Below are positions 13,601 through 24,544 of a stretch of 64,000 bases of DNA, piece after piece. Position 1 is the first letter of the stretch. Each line of letters opens with the position of its first letter. Location of the stretch: assembly GCA_963920705.1 (NCBI GenBank), contig OY987231.1:7557424-7621423 (forward strand), written 5' to 3'. The position numbers were made by a program, and so were the translations under genes. The notes beneath the pieces were generated by a model. It did no database searches. It had not been told where the DNA came from and worked only from the letters and a program-made list of their open reading frames with translations. Source of the stretch: Odiellus spinosus (taxonomy: Eukaryota > Arthropoda > Arachnida > Opiliones > Phalangiidae).

Positions 13601-16193
13601 TTGGGTTTTGGATCGAGATTTTGGGTTTTGGATCGAGATTTTGGGTTTTGGATCGAGATTTTGGGTTTTGGATCGAGATTTTGGGTTTTGGATCGAGATT
13701 TTGGGTTTTGGATCGAGATTTTGGGTTTTGGATCGAGATTTTGGGTTTTGGATCGAGATTTTGGGTTATGGATCGAGATTTTGGGTTATGGATCGAGATT
13801 TTGGGTTATGGATAAAGATTTTGGGTTTTGGATAAAGATTTTGGGTTATGGATCGAGATTTTGGGTTATGGATCGAGATTTTGGGTTATGGATCGAGATT
13901 TTGGGTTTTGGATCGAGATTTTGGGTTTTGGATCGAGATTTTGGGTTTTGGATCGAGATTTTGGGTTTTGGATCGAGATTTTGGGTTTTGGATAGAGATT
14001 TTGGGTTTTGGATCGAGATTTTGGGTTTTGGATCGAGATTTTGGGTTTTGGATCGAGATTTTGGGTTTTGGATCGAGATTTTGGGTTTTGGATAAAGATT
14101 TTGGGTTTTGGATAAAGATTTTGGGTTTTGGATAAAGATTTTGGGTTTTGGATAAAGATTTTGGGTTTTGGATAAAGATTTTGGGTTTTGGATAAAGATT
14201 TTGGGTTTTGGATAAAGATTTTGCGTTTTGGATAAAGATTTTGCGTTTTGGATAAAGATTTTGGGTTTTGGATAAAGATTTTGGGTTTTGGATAAAGATT
14301 TTGGGTTTTGGATAAAGATTTTAGGTTTTGGATAGAGATTTTGGGTTTTGGATAGAGATTTTGAGTTTTGGATAGAGATTTTGGGTTTTGCATAGAGATT
14401 TTGGGTTTTGGATAGAGATTTTGGGTTTTGGATAGAGATTTTGGGTTTTGGATAGAGATTTTGGGTTTTGGATAGAGATTTTGGGTTTTGGATAGAGATT
14501 TTGGGTTTTGGATAGAGATTTTGGGTTTTGGATAGAGATTGAGATTTTAATGTGATTTTGGTATTTGAAGATTATAACTGATTAATATACCAATGAAAAC
14601 TGTCTCATGTAGTATTTTTTGACGAGGCTCAGCACGAAAAATACAAATCCAATAATGTAGAGACAAAAGGAGATGAATCTATGATAAGTTATTAACGGTC
14701 TCAACATGTCCTGCAAAAATGATATCAAAGTATTAATATTTACTAAGTATTTTTTCTTTCAGTGAGGAATGGAAACGTACAGCTCTGCTTATCAGCATCC
14801 CAAAATAGTCAACCATACTCTCGCCGTAGAAGAAATAGTTCGAGGTGAGTAGAAAATACCAAGATAGGGAACGGAACCAAGGTAGACCGTGAATTCGATA
14901 AACGGCGTAGCCTATCGAAATAATTTCTTGAAAGCATTTAACTTGAACCAGCAAGGTCTGTAACGCAAGTTCATTTATTTTAATTCTAAGAAGATTGAAA
15001 ATAAAATCTAGCTTCTCTTACAATGAACATGAGCGCGAGAGGGCCGAGCCATATGAGAAATCCAAATCCAGAGATCATAAACAATGAGAATATACCGCGT
15101 ACACAATTGTTTTTTTATGAGAATAACGCTAATTTTAAATTTTTTTATGCAAACTACCTCTTTGACAAACTAGATAGAGCGGTGTCTAACGCTTCGGTAG
15201 TTTTATCAGAGGCCTGGGGTAATACTTTAGTTAATTCCTCCACATTGGATTCATCAGGGATTCTATCATCTTCGGAATCAGCCGTGTCAGCTCCTTTATC
15301 CGAAATATTATCCTTCGTAATAATGGATTCCTCCGGTTTAAGCTACAATTGTTTTATTATAATAGACATTTCCTGATCAAAATCAAATTTAGGACTACAG
15401 ATATGTACAAGTGTACTTCTGGATTACATCTGCTGATTTATTGACAATGATTACTTAATATTACGATTAATTAACTTTGGTATTTAGAAATATAAAAATT
15501 ATCTCCATTGAAAGGGACTATCTGCGATTTTCAAATCCCCTTTAAAGTCGACTTCTGGTCTAACTTAGCAGTCGACGTTATACAAAACAAACTGTACAGT
15601 CAAAGCTAGGCGGCGTGCGTAAGGGAAGAGCATTTTAAAGGGGCAAGTTTCAGAGCAGATAGGGCCTTTAAATAGACTATCCGTGATTTTTAAAGCTCCC
15701 TTTAAAGTCGTCTTCTTTCCTTGCTTAGCAGACGACGTTTACCACAAAAATTGTACAGTCAAAGGTCAAAGCTAGGTGTGCATAAGGAAAGATGAAAAGG
15801 AAAAAATTCTAGAGCAGATAGTCCCTTTAAAAATGAGCTAAAGTAGGTGTGTAACTTTTTCTATCTCTTATCATACATCTTCTTACACGATTTAGATTGA
15901 AGCCTATGAAGTTCTGTCAAGCCATTCAAGTTTAAAGAAAAAAACACTCAATCAGCTAAAAGTTGGCTATCCTCTCAGACCTCTATCTCTCTCTCTCTCT
16001 TACTGTCAATTATAGCTTGCTATGATTAAATTTATACAAAACTTTTTAACTTTATCAACGAAATATTTGGTAATTACGATTAATAAGCTATAAGTAAGAC
16101 TGAATAAAGAAACCATTGCTTGTTTACCTGAGTTACCTCAGTAGCCTCGACCTGCGACTGATCCTTGACTGGACGTTTGCGGACCTCAGACAT
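10644..16193 (-). CDS. CdsA: CDP-diacylglycerol synthase (phosphatidate cytidylyltransferase)
   Basis: Eight coding exons: 16137-16193, 15158-15342, 15022-15128 (5' border uncertain), 14781-14957, 14591-14710, 11308-11700, 11010-11245 and 10644-10758, about 462 residues. The enzyme condenses phosphatidic acid with CTP to CDP-diacylglycerol in the ER for phosphatidylinositol synthesis. The N-terminus is acidic and soluble ([12 protein letters not shown]). Several membrane segments follow ([35 protein letters not shown]). Conserved words are [44 protein letters not shown] and [16 protein letters not shown]. The CDS-family signature is complete in exon 7: SGFKR, four residues, KD, then PGHGG and DRFD. 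The terminus PNPQKLLQQ...RGLIR fits the family. The start [10 protein letters not shown] follows an acceptor at 16200, and a 5'-UTR donor lies at 16440. The exon 2/exon 3 junction has a one-base frame conflict. Confidence 0.96.
11821..14540. repeat. 20-bp minisatellite, 136 units, filling a CdsA intron
   Basis: The unit is TTGGGTTTTGGATCGAGATT on the plus strand. From 11821 to 14540 every unit keeps exact 20-bp register, so there are 136 copies with no insertion or deletion, only substitutions. The main variants are GATAAAG, GATAGAG, and TTATGG for TTTTGG. They occur in blocks in the same order twice: GATCGA, a TTATGG patch at about 12,630-12,780, GATCGA, GATAAA, GATAGA; then the same again with the patch at about 13,760-13,890. 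The array lies in the intron between the exons ending at 14591 and starting at 11700. The transcript strand is C-rich and the plus strand is G-rich. Confidence 0.98.
15513..15826. mobile_element. Tandem dimer of a ~157-bp TTAA MITE in CdsA intron 1
   Basis: The ends are AGGGACTATCTGC and its mirror GCAGATAGTCCCT, followed by TTAA (15827-15830); the left flank reads TTGA. A back-to-back join at about 15,655-15,675 (GCAGATAGGGCCTTTAAATA then GACTATC) splits it into two similar halves. Both contain the words TTTAAAGTCG, TTAGCAG-CGACGTT, CTGTACAGTCAAAG or TTGTACAGTCAAAG, and AGCTAGG. It is non-coding. Confidence 0.7.
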
Positions 16194-16490
16194 GTTCACT
16201 CTGAAATTATTGCAGTTATTAGTTTCATTTTATAGTTAATTAGGAATTTTAGGTCAATATTTGGTTATCGTTACACAACAAACGAAATATTTATAAGGCT
16301 TACTGCGTATCTTGAGTATGGTTATATGGTGGTCTACTTAAGAGTCTTAGACTACACTTGTCTCAAATTCTCAAGCCTCTCAACTCTAAGACTGTTTGAG
16401 CTTAAGTCTATCACGTCTTAATGTAATAGAAGATTCTTACCTTTTGGAAAGCGTTGTCTGCTGATTAATCGCGAGACATTTTGATAAAAT
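16194..16490 (-). promoter_or_regulatory. CdsA 5'-UTR intron and leader exon (predicted)
   Basis: On the minus strand, TTTCAG at 16201-16206 precedes the start codon by 7 nt. A donor AAAAG|GTAAGAATC lies at 16440/16441. A leader exon ending at 16441 spliced to 16200 would give the usual small first intron of about 240 nt. The transcription start itself is not visible. Confidence 0.45.
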
Positions 16491-16549
16491 TTAACGTTAA
16501 TCAAGATTACATTACATTCCTTTGTATTAAGATTTATTATTTTTCCTTT

Positions 16550-17150
16550 TAGCAGAGGAAATTAACCGCTTTCTCAATCCCCGAATCCCAGCCGGTACTA
16601 CAGTACTACCGGAAGCCAGCATTCCCAGCATCAAGGACGATACATGTACTGTCAGCGCAAGGTCCATTTATTGGGGATGCACAAGGGGAGATTAGAAATT
16701 ATTTCCGTGCAGAGCAATGCCAGCTGGAACTGGTGTATGTTTTTTTTCCAAGCCTATTACAAGTTCCAATACATAGACTTCTCACAAGCGGAAGGAAATT
16801 ATAAATTCCATTATAATAATAGTTTCCATGCTCTTGGACTTCTCTCCGGCCTTTCGTTGACAGAAGTTGCACCCTGTTTAGTCACTTAAAGCCTCTTTCT
16901 TTTAATGTTTTAGTGTGTGTGTGTGCGTTTTGTCCCCAAAATGCATATAATCTCTGAATATATCAATTAGCTTACAAAGCCCAAGCCCCTCACCCGTACT
17001 TAGAACAAAAAGAGCAAAAACCACTTATGAACCTACCTGTATAATTGTATATACGTTGCGTTGTTGACCCCATGTATTGTCCAACCTCCCCGTGCACTAC
17101 AAGCCAGTAAGGCTTCTTGTACGTTTCATTAATTAAATAAATAAATAAAT
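16550..17150 (+). mobile_element. Probable 3' fragment of a non-LTR retrotransposon
   Basis: This segment has a higher GC content than its surroundings and carries an 81-codon open frame (16644-16889) of no recognised family. It contains a short GT run and ends in a TAAA-type tail, ATTAAATAAATAAATAAAT, at 17132-17150. A simple A-rich repeat at one end of a GC-richer insert is typical of a truncated LINE. No reverse transcriptase remains, so the call is tentative. Confidence 0.4.
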
Positions 17151-18054
17151 GAGCCTACCTTAGTTTAATTACCCCTGTTTCATTACACCATTTTATTTCT
17201 TTATTCAAATTTTTATACTCCAAGCCAAAAGGTGCTGCTGATGATATCTCATTGACGGTGTTTCCTTTTCTTATAAGGAGCTAAAAAAAATCCAAACCAA
17301 AAAATTACAAGGTGATCAGTGGCGTGGCTAGCATATTTTCACAGACAGGCTGACGTTACTGAACGATTGGATAAGGCTAATGATGAATTCCTTATTTCCG
17401 TCTGTGCCGATTATTATTATTTTGAATTTTCTGCCCCACTGACTTCTCCCTTACCCCCCCCTCTTCCAAGAAGAAGCGTCTGCCTCATCGCTTTTGTCAG
17501 AAAGTTGCGTTTCATCATCCTTTCATTATTTTCCGTTATTTCTATTGAATATTTTGAGTTTATTCGGATGTAAGTGCTTAAATATTATAATTCAACCTAA
17601 ATATTACGATCATATTAATATTTTTAGGTAAGTTTCTGAGTAAAAATAACGAAAAACGCGATTTCAATTTTAACAAGCTATATTAGGCCTAGGCTTATAC
17701 TTTCAATATAATTTGAGTCACTCAATTTGAGTATGTGTGTTCTTTCAAGTTTTAGGAACTTTTAGCCAATCACTTTAATATTGAAGTTACAAATTAACTT
17801 TTTAACGTAATTTTTTTATTATTTAAACTTAATTTGAACGTTTTATTTTCTTTTATTCCGCAGATCTTGTTAGCTTGGCTTTGGAAATAAAATTAAAATG
17901 GCATGCAATATAAAAAAGAATCGCAACATCTCGCTTTGAGTAGAATGTAAAATCCAAGCCATGAGAGTTGCATGAAGAGATTCCATTTTGTCTTGCTGAA
18001 CTTTCGTTTTTTGCATTGTTTAATTAATGCACGAGACGCGTATCATATTCGGAC
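17151..18054. other. AT-rich upstream region of the Rap-GEF gene
   Basis: No coding exon is recognised. 17,319-17,573 is an open frame of low quality with a CCCCCCC run, probably repeat-derived. The stretch 17,880-18,054 directly before the Rap-GEF start is a reasonable candidate for its 5'-UTR, but no TATA or initiator can be named with confidence. Confidence 0.4.
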
Positions 18055-18476
18055 ATGTCCGGCTACAATGACATCCTTTTCGTCAACAGTTTAAAGAAGG
18101 AACCGGAATCTCGTAAACCAGAGGTAAGAAAACTCATTAGCGAATACCCTCCGTTTGTTAAATTATAATTATTTCAATATATTTGTAGGATCTACAAATC
18201 ATTTACTCGTATTTGCATGGCTTGGAAGCCCTTTCTTCTCTAAGGGAAGCCTCTTTACGAGCTCTCTGTAAAAGTCTACGCTACGAATTTCACGAAGCCA
18301 ATGAAATATTATACTGGTAAATTTTAATGAGTAAAATCTATATTACATCTAAATTGACACTAAAGACTAAAAATAAATTAATTTTGGTGTAGTCGAGGAC
18401 AATTAAGTACGTGTTGGTATATTTTGCTGTCTGGTTCTGTTTTTATCGATGGCTCTATGTTTTTACCCCGAACTAG
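18055..18476 (+). CDS. RAPGEF2: Rap guanine nucleotide exchange factor, RAPGEF2/6 (PDZ-GEF) type: first three coding exons
   Basis: Exons 18055-18123, 18189-18316 and 18393-18476 join in frame (phases 0, 2, 2). The protein begins MSGYNDILFVNSLKKEPE. It continues with IYSYLHGLEALSSLREASLR and RYEFHEANEILYC, then the cyclic-nucleotide-binding-like fold CWYILLSGSVFIDGSMFLPR. This order and wording match the N-terminus of vertebrate RAPGEF2/6 and insect PDZ-GEF, which activate Rap1/Rap2 at junctions. The final donor is AACTAG|GTACGT at 18477. The second cNMP domain, REM, PDZ, RA and CDC25-like catalytic domain are not in the window, or lie in exons I could not recognise. It is head-to-head with CdsA. 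Confidence 0.9.
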
Positions 18477-18741
18477 GTACGTTTTTACTAAACTGCATGT
18501 TTTTTAATCATAAAATTGCGTAATTAATTTGCGCGCTAGATTCTAGAAAATTATTACCATTGTTTTAAAACATTTCCTCATCGCGTCCTATTTTTATTGG
18601 TAGTTGGTTCATTTGGACCATAGATGGTGCCAAAAGCTTATTTTTCATTTTAGTTCAAATACTATTATATAGATGGCAGTGCGTGTCCATAATAGGCGTT
18701 TTTTGAAACTTTTTCCCGCGATTTTTAATTGTTATATATAG

Positions 18742-19980
18742 CATAGCCTCCTCGATCACGCGCTTCGGCTGCGCTCGCGCTATAGAAGCCCCGGCAATCG
18801 GCCGAAAATCGCGAATAAATGAATTCTCGAGATTTACAAAATGACACCAAACTGATGCACGTCTCAAAGGGGGGAAACTGACCAAATTTGAAGGGTTTTG
18901 CCCTTTTCAGGACTTTAATGATTTTTAAAAGCCACAATTAAAATATATGTTTTGAAAATTAGTTTATTTTATCTCCCTAACCAAGTTTCATAATTTTAGG
19001 GTAAGAAGTTTTTAAGTTAAAAAATAATGATCAACTTAAGTTGGTAGCGTGTGCAAAGCTTTATCACATATAATTTATTGTGAAATTTTTATTCAAGTTT
19101 TAAAACGATAATGATACAGTGCTAAATTAGGTGATATATTTATACACTTATAAGAACCAATAATTAAAAATTTAAAAGACAATTTTAAGCGTGGAAATTG
19201 ATTTATTCGTCATGTTTATTCAAACCAGTTTCAAAAATAATAAAGCCCTACTTAATCCCAATGCAAGAATGGACTACTTAGTACTTAGGCGAAAAAAATA
19301 TCTTTAATTGCAATATATTTTGTTAAGATGACTTACAACAATTTATGTATGGAGAAAGTTATGAACTTTTCTAGAAAGGGGTTTGTAAAGGAGTGTTTTA
19401 ACTTTTTCGTACCTGGCTGAAGTATTTCTCGATACGTTATTAATTAATATAGGGACTAATTTTTCGCAAACGAGTTGTTTTGGAGTAGAGTAGTATATTG
19501 CCATAGAATAACATCAAATCAGAGGGTGAAATTAGAATATAAGTTTATAAATAGTATCTAGCTTGTCTACAGTACCGGTGTAAATTGATCAAGGCCTGAG
19601 ATTTAAAAAGAAACCCGCGCAATAGGTGAAAACCGCAAAAAACTCCGTCCGGAGAGAAAAATAATAGGTTCGCTAGTTTCAACAATTATTTGACACAAAA
19701 TCTGTAATTCTCAAAGACTCGGAATTAATTTGTAAATTATCCGTACATACTTAATTAGATGTGGCTAAAAAATCTGGAAGCTGGAGCGTAAATTTAAAAC
19801 TTTAGACAAGAATTTGTATGTCGCCACGACTTTCCCCCCCTACATTTTAGTGCTTTTTCGCGCCGTCTTTTGGTGTCATTTTAATTTCCCATTTATTCTC
19901 TCAAACACATGTTAATTTTTTTCTTTGCCGGGGCTTCTATAGCGCGAGCGCAGCCGAAGCGCGTGATCGAGGAGGCTATG
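18742..19980. mobile_element. 1.24-kb inverted-repeat element with 7-bp target duplication
   Basis: Terminal inverted repeats of about 55 bp run from CATAGCCTCCTCGATCACGC at the left to its mirror at the right, and both contain CTTCGGCTGCGCTCGCGCTA. TATATAG flanks both sides (18735-18741 and 19981-19987). CA...TG ends with a 7-8 bp duplication suggest a hAT-like non-autonomous element. The 1.1-kb interior is AT-rich without an ORF. It lies inside the presumed third intron of the Rap-GEF gene. Confidence 0.8.
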
Positions 19981-20702
19981 TATATAGATGGCAGCGTGTG
20001 TCCATAATTTTTTCGTTTAATGGGAACTTTTCGCGCGTTTTTTGTTTCTTATACAAAGTATAAACTTGAAGTGAGGGAGGTTGAAGGGGGAGTTATTTTA
20101 ACGAATGAATGTAGACCCAGAAGCGATCTTAAAAGGCAGTTGAACCAGTTAAAAATCCAAGGTTATTGAAAAATCAGGTATTTTAATCTAAAGGTTTTCT
20201 TATTGCGAGTTTTGATCTAAATATCCAAGCTAAACCTTTTTATAGAAATAATTTTAAATACAACTTTGCCTTCAAAGAAGCGTGCCCTCATTTTAACATT
20301 TCTTTCGAATCTTTTTACAAAAAAAAAACACCCTCTTGCTTATAAATAAATGTATATCAAAAGCCTTAGAGACAACTCTTTATGTAGAATGGTTTGGCCT
20401 CAGGCCAGATTCCTAAAAACGAGTGTTAGTTTTTGAACATGACCTTGTTATATAATAATAAATTTAAAAAAACGTTAAATAACGTTTCTTTTAAAACTTA
20501 AACATCCTGTTAAAGCTGCGAATATGGATAAAATGTAGGAATTGTTGGGAAAATTTTAGTTTAGCGAGGAACAGTTATGTTAAGTTCAACAAATCAGCTG
20601 TATATTTAATCTGCCTTCTACTGTATTTGTTAATTTTTGATACCGAAAATCATTTAGAGTACTTAAGATCTTTTCTTTAGAGTAGTGTATTCTATACATA
20701 AT

Positions 20703-21002
20703 CAAGAAGGATCAGACAAGGAGAGGAAAGGTGGGGACGGCGCAGTTCCTACTGCGTCCGCCTAAACTCCCACTCTGGGAGAACGGGGGTAGAGATGTTT
20801 CGTGGTAAAATGTTGTCACGTGACTCACGTGGGTAAAACGGATCCTTTATCAGCTTCGTAGTAGCCAACGACGCTAGTGACCACGTGACAACAGTTTACC
20901 TCGAGAATTTCCTATCCCCCTTTCCACCCGAGTGGGAGGTGGGCTCTTCTCTCTCTAACTCAACGCAGCCCCACTTTTCCTCTCCTTATCTGATCCTTCT
21001 TG
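20703..21002. mobile_element. 300-bp hAT-like MITE, copy 1
   Basis: The terminal inverted repeats read CAAGAAGGATCAGACAAGGA at the left, mirrored by TCCTTATCTGATCCTTCTTG at the right. The 7-bp direct repeat ACATAAT flanks both sides (20696-20702 and 21003-21009). The interior is GC-richer than the surroundings, contains CACGTGAC-type words, and has no ORF. A second copy with its own duplication sits at 34363-34654. Confidence 0.88.
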
Positions 21003-21994
21003 ACATAATTAAGTGATAAACATTCCACCTTCGTTGCGTTGTTGCCAGTTCAGAACAGATCAGTTCAGTTACTGAACTCCTAGCCTTTCCCTCTGCTTGA
21101 GTTTGCGCTCATAAGTGTTCGTCAACACTGGGGAAAAGCATTTATCCATTTTTAGTGAAAATTGTGTCTAGTCTTTGAAACAAGAGACTTCGTATAAGCG
21201 CCCAATGCTGTTAATTAGCTTTTGATAATTTTAATAATGATAAATTATTAGGCAAACAATAAACTTAAACAAGAAAAAACTACGAATAAATGTATTCTCA
21301 TATATTACGATTGAAGTTTTTGACATATATAATTTGAGCTTCTAATTTTCCTCTAATTTGCTAAAAATAAGAGAAATGGTTCGTTAACTTTTAAATATTA
21401 AGAATATTAACATAATTTTTGGGGCGGGTGCAAAAATAAACACTATGCTAGTTTCGTCATGATTTTCTTCTAATGAGGAAAAAGTATACCATTCGGTAAT
21501 TTAGAATATTTTTCAATAATTTTCTCCCGTGATATCACCCTCCTCCTTACTCTCGTCCTTTCGCTTAAATTTTTACTTAATTCTACCACAGACAAACTTG
21601 GCTTCGGCCTTCCACTACTCCCTTCCCCCTTAGATATCTTAAGGCTCGTTCACACCGTCAAAAATCTTTCTTCGTCTGAATAAAATGCATATAGATAGTA
21701 GTACTATTAGTTGAAGAGACAGATTATTTAAAAATTGCTTAATAAGATTAGGGAAAAGTGAAAATTTAAAATATTGAGTTATAAGGTCAAGAAAAAGTGG
21801 GGAATTTGCAAATTTGCACTAAAATATCAGGGATTTTGAAAATTACTCCAAAAGAATGTGGTGTTTAAAATTTGCCCCTCGATGTCAGGGAATTTAATGA
21901 TTGCCAGAAGGTCAAGGGAAATTAAGCGAATCAGGAAACTGCGCCAAATATTTCAGGGAAAAGTCCAGGGATTTTGAAAATACGCCAGAAAGTC

Positions 21995-22386
21995 AAGGAA
22001 TTTAAAAATTATGTCAAGAACTGTTTAGGGAATTTAAAAATTATGTCAAGAATTGTTCAGGGAATTTAAAAATTATGACAAGAATTGTTCAGGGAATTTA
22101 GAAATCATGTCAAGAACTGTTCAGGGAATTTAGAAATCATGTCAAGAACTGTTCAGGGAATTTAGAAATCATGTCAAGAACTGTTCAGGGAATTTAGAAA
22201 TCATGTCAAGAACTGTTCAGGGAATTTAGAAATCATGTCAAGAATTGTTCAGGGAATTTAGAAATTATGTCAAGAACTGTTCAGGGAATTTAGAAATTAT
22301 GTCAAGAACTGTTCAGGGAATTTAGAAATTATGTCAAGAATTGTTCAGGGAATTTAGAAATTATGTCAAGAACTGTTCAGGGAATT
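21995..22386. repeat. 32-bp minisatellite, about 12 copies
   Basis: The unit AAGAACTGTTCAGGGAATTT plus AGAAATCATGTC repeats with few changes (TT for CT, TTATG for TCATG). It is continuous with flanking sequence made of the dispersed word GTCAGGGAATTTGAAAAT (21,780-22,540), so the array appears to have grown from that repeat family. Confidence 0.92.
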
Positions 22387-22774
22387 ATAGAAGTCGGGGA
22401 ATTTTAAAATTGCACCACAAAAGTGACTCGAAGAAAAGTCAGAATTTCAAATTTTGAACAGTCGATGATTTGAAAAACATGTCAAAAGGTCAGGGAAGTT
22501 TGAAAATCAGGTCAGACCATTTTAAAAAGGCTGGAAATTACAAAACTTGGCTATAAGACTAAGGAATTTTACTGTGTTGCTGTTAAAATGGTATATATAC
22601 AACTATATATTACGGGAAAATTATAAATTTAAATATTAAAATTCTTTATTATCAGGGAAAATATTTTAGTTAGTTAGGGAAAAAAGTTAACGTGAAGTAG
22701 ACTATGAAAATAAACATAATCTTCCAAAACTGGAAAATTTTTGATTTATTTTACTTGGTGACGAAATATATACG

Positions 22775-23095
22775 GTGTCAGAGTTCAAACACGACGTGGA
22801 AAACCTGGAATATCAGGAAATTGGCCCAAAAGGTTCAGGGAATAGTTAGAATTTGTAAATTTCCCCGGAAGGTCAGGGAAAAGTCAGGGAATTTGAAAAT
22901 GAGCCCAAATTCTCAGAGAAATTAAATATTTTGTTACGTTACAATGAACTGTTTATGATTGGTTGACCAATTAATTATAACGTTAATTACTATAAACTGA
23001 AAAAAATTGCAAATATTCAAATTGATCAGGGAAATTATTTAGAAATGCTCAGGGAAAAGCTGGAAAGAAAAATTGTTTTTACGAACCCTGGGTGT
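22775..23095. mobile_element. Dispersed GTCAGGGAA-family element, copy 1
   Basis: This contains AAGGTCAGGGAAAAGTCAGG words, then the core hairpin-like ATGATTGGTTGACCAATTAA, and ends near TTACGAACCCTGGGT. The same ordered parts recur at 26,965-27,490 and 55,989-56,433. There is no ORF worth calling: the short frame here translates the repeat. Confidence 0.65.
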
Positions 23096-24041
23096 GAAAG
23101 AGTCTTGAAAAATTGTAGGAAAATTTTTCTCGCCACCCTCTCTCCCGTTTCTAACATTCCCTGGCGTATACTAGTTTGACCAGTACTTCGACAGCGTAGA
23201 GTACTCTTGTACAAAAAAGTTTAGGTAGCCCGCGGGCCAAATTTAAGATATATTCCAACGTTAACGTGGAATATATTTGCTCGTGTCTACCTAAGGGATT
23301 ACGTATAGAGAACGTTTCTTCTCTGGGCGCCGAAAAATTGCGCGCTCAAGAACATCGTCTATTAGTTTATTTTGAACCTCCCGTATGTAGTGTTTTTTAG
23401 CGGGAACCTTTGCCAAAAACTGATTTTCTAACAGGATTACAACCTTCATCTCGAAAGTAGATTTCGTCCGTCGTTAGGAATGGCTTAGAGAAACGCTTTT
23501 TAATTAGAAAAGTATCGTTCGCGCGACGATTAAAGGTTTTTAAGCCTAATTAAAAAGTTGTTTTTGTTTAAATTTCGCGCGCGCGCTCTTCAGACGCGAA
23601 TTTTGATTGGGAAAACTTTTCCCCGGCCGCTTTTGGGATTATTTTAGAAACGATGTGCAGGTTTGTGATATTTTTTATAATACGGCTTTCGAATTGATTT
23701 TAAAATTTATCGGTTTGGGTTGGTTTCTTAATTCACTCTCGTTTCTCTTGATTTTCATTTTTTTGAAAATATGGTTTACCCGATAAGCTTTAGAATCATT
23801 TTCAGACTCGTTTATTAGGACTGCAGTCTGATGAGTCGCAAATTTTTATAAATCTCGTTTAATATCTATAAATATAACGCCCTAAAATCTTAAAATCACA
23901 AAATTCTGTTTGATAATTATTAACTTCAATGGTACACTAAGTTGTTACGACCTTAATCAGCATAATTCATAGGGTTTTTCATAAAGCTCCATTTGCAATC
24001 AAGATTTTTGGTCCAAAATCTTCAGTGAAAACGCGCCCCAA
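23096..24041. other. Unassigned AT-rich stretch
   Basis: No gene or repeat family is recognised. It contains a near-palindrome around 23,247-23,277 (ATATTCCAACGTTAACGTGG and mirror) and a CG-dinucleotide-rich patch at 23,320-23,650 with GCGCGCGCGC, which could be a promoter-like island. I have no further support for that. Confidence 0.35.
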
Positions 24042-24544
24042 AGGGAAACTTAGAGCTAAAAGTGGAACAGATTTTGAATTTATTATCGGAATCACTGTGC
24101 CAAAAAACGTATTCGAGAAATTTTTCACAATTTTTAGAAACGTTATTGGTATTTAAATTAATTTCTATAGTTTGGTAAAGTTTTAATAATAAAAGTAAAT
24201 ATAAATTCGGATCAATCATATTATTTCAGCCTTCAACAGTGCTTGTAATGTCATTAACATTGAGAGAATAGGCCGGCGTTTGAAGCGTATGACTTTGGGC
24301 ATCAAACGCCGGCCTATTCTTTTAATGGAAATACATAACAAGCTCTATTGAAGGCTGAAATAATATGATTGGTCAGAATTTATACTTGCTTTTACACAAA
24401 TATTACCAAACTTTAGAAATTAATTAAGAAGAAAAACGTGTGTAATAATTGTTTGAAAATTCTCAAATACGTTTTTTGGCACGGTGATTCCGAAAATAAA
24501 TTCAAATTTCAAAAGCTGTTCCATTTTTAGCTCGAAGTTTCCCT
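24042..24544. mobile_element. Palindromic TTAA MITE, family A, copy 1
   Basis: A 503-bp near-perfect foldback. The ends are AGGGAAACTT and its mirror, followed by TTAA at 24545-24548; the left flank is CCAA, probably mutated. Both arms contain GTGCCAAAAAACGTATT and TTATTTCAGCCTTCAA. The centre is the hairpin AGAATAGGCCGGCGTTTGA / TCAAACGCCGGCCTATTCT. The 65-codon minus-strand frame at 24022-24219 is only the repeat. Confidence 0.82.

Noticed and set aside
13866-14393. 175-codon minus-strand frame ([13 protein letters not shown]-type)
   Set aside because: Translation of the same minisatellite on the other strand, inside the CdsA intron.
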